The position numbers and the translations under genes are program-made. A stretch of DNA of 64,000 bases from Porticoccus hydrocarbonoclasticus MCTG13d. GTDB taxonomy: Bacteria > Pseudomonadota > Gammaproteobacteria > Pseudomonadales > Porticoccaceae. Below are positions 63,791-64,000 of this stretch, piece by piece. The stretch covers positions 186,001-250,000 of the forward strand of contig NZ_JQMM01000001.1 in assembly GCF_000744735.1 (NCBI RefSeq), read 5' to 3'. Every line of letters begins with the position of its first letter. The first letter of the stretch is position 1. The notes beneath the pieces were generated by a model, which saw only the letters and a list, made by a program, of their open reading frames with translations, searched no databases and was not told where the DNA came from.

Positions 63791-63811
63791 TCCTGAGGAG
63801 CAACCAACACC

Positions 63812-64000
63812 ATGTATCTGGAATTCTGGTTTGACTTTGGCAGCACCTATTCCTACCCCGCCGCCATGCGTATCGAGGCCCTTGCGGAGGAGAGAAGCAT
63901 CCCGGTACGGTGGCGCCCGTTCGTGCTCGGAGCCATTTTCAAGCAACAGGGCTGGAACGACTCGCCATTCAACATCTACCCCGACAAAGGGCGCTACATG
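63812..64000 (+). CDS. DsbA-fold 2-hydroxychromene-2-carboxylate isomerase-like protein, partial
   Basis: The first 63 codons of a gene cut by the window end. MYLEFWFDFGSTYSYPAAMR and IPVRWRPFVLGAIF match the HCCA isomerase/DsbA-type glutathione-transferase kappa family. The Ser after the FDFGS turn replaces the CxxC of true DsbA, as in isomerases. TGAGGAG (63794-63800) lies ahead of ATG 63812. Family function is naphthalene-type degradation or glutathione chemistry; the specific substrate is unknown. Confidence 0.85.
   Translation, partial: MYLEFWFDFGSTYSYPAAMRIEALAEERSIPVRWRPFVLGAIFKQQGWNDSPFNIYPDKGRYM

Overview
The window is a chromosomal stretch of a Gram-negative gammaproteobacterium, fairly GC-rich and densely coded. 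The organism call rests on conserved gene blocks: proA-nadD-rsfS-rlmH, mreBCD-maf-rng-yhdP-nitrilase, and gatCAB divergent from mreB. A marine lineage near Cellvibrionales or Alteromonadales-like bacteria is a guess from gene content; the sequence does not settle it. I see no rRNA, tRNA, insertion sequence, prophage or CRISPR array.

1-13.7 kb holds a Na/phosphate cotransporter, the glutathione-dependent formaldehyde pair frmA-fghA, an SOS-controlled umuDC operon with a near-perfect LexA box, a glycosyltransferase/PAP2-phosphatase pair, a DUF4124 protein, a LON-domain protein and a sirtuin. The housekeeping run proA-nadD-rsfS-rlmH follows, then pcp and a periplasmic msrB. 13.7-26.9 kb is core: nitrilase-family amidase, yhdP, rng, maf, mreD, mreC and mreB on the minus strand, then gatC-gatA-gatB and a PA4642-family gene on the plus strand.

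26.9-38.9 kb is accessory and envelope-oriented. It has a DUF2254 membrane protein, an unrecognised coiled-coil membrane protein flanked by a degenerate repeat, two L,D-transpeptidases converging on an Lpp/OprI-like lipoprotein, a DUF2235 hydrolase, a ZIP-like protein, a Na/Ca exchanger, a Gdx-type SMR exporter, an OprC-like copper TonB receptor and an HD-GYP protein. 38.9-42.0 kb is modABC with a one-domain ModE and a clear ModE palindrome. 42.2-48.9 kb is a patchwork of small genes (Trx-like, HxlR, LysE, TIGR02647, DUF2970, lipoprotein, rlmA, PhnA/YjdM, DUF1415).

48.9-55.9 kb begins with an AT-rich spacer and a YegP gene. A sulfur module follows (BigR/SqrR-like sensor, two YeeE/YedE halves, SulP transporter), then a glutamine amidotransferase. 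Next is a decaying patch: a frameshifted monooxygenase remnant, an orphan HigA-like antitoxin and an alpha-carbonic anhydrase interrupted by an in-frame TGA, followed by a second YegP gene. 56.3-64 kb carries a GNAT-nitrilase fusion, a PAS-GAF-GGDEF cyclase, a KefB-like antiporter with a tandem Usp protein, a hemolysin III family protein, a transglutaminase and the start of a DsbA-fold isomerase.

The observations I consider most worth checking are: two core genes (rlmA and mreC) whose obvious N-termini have no ATG/GTG/TTG start; the TGA at the conserved Trp of the carbonic anhydrase; the lipoprotein/L,D-transpeptidase module; the operator overlapping the -10 of the BigR-like gene; and a umuD promoter placed so that its mRNA could be nearly leaderless.
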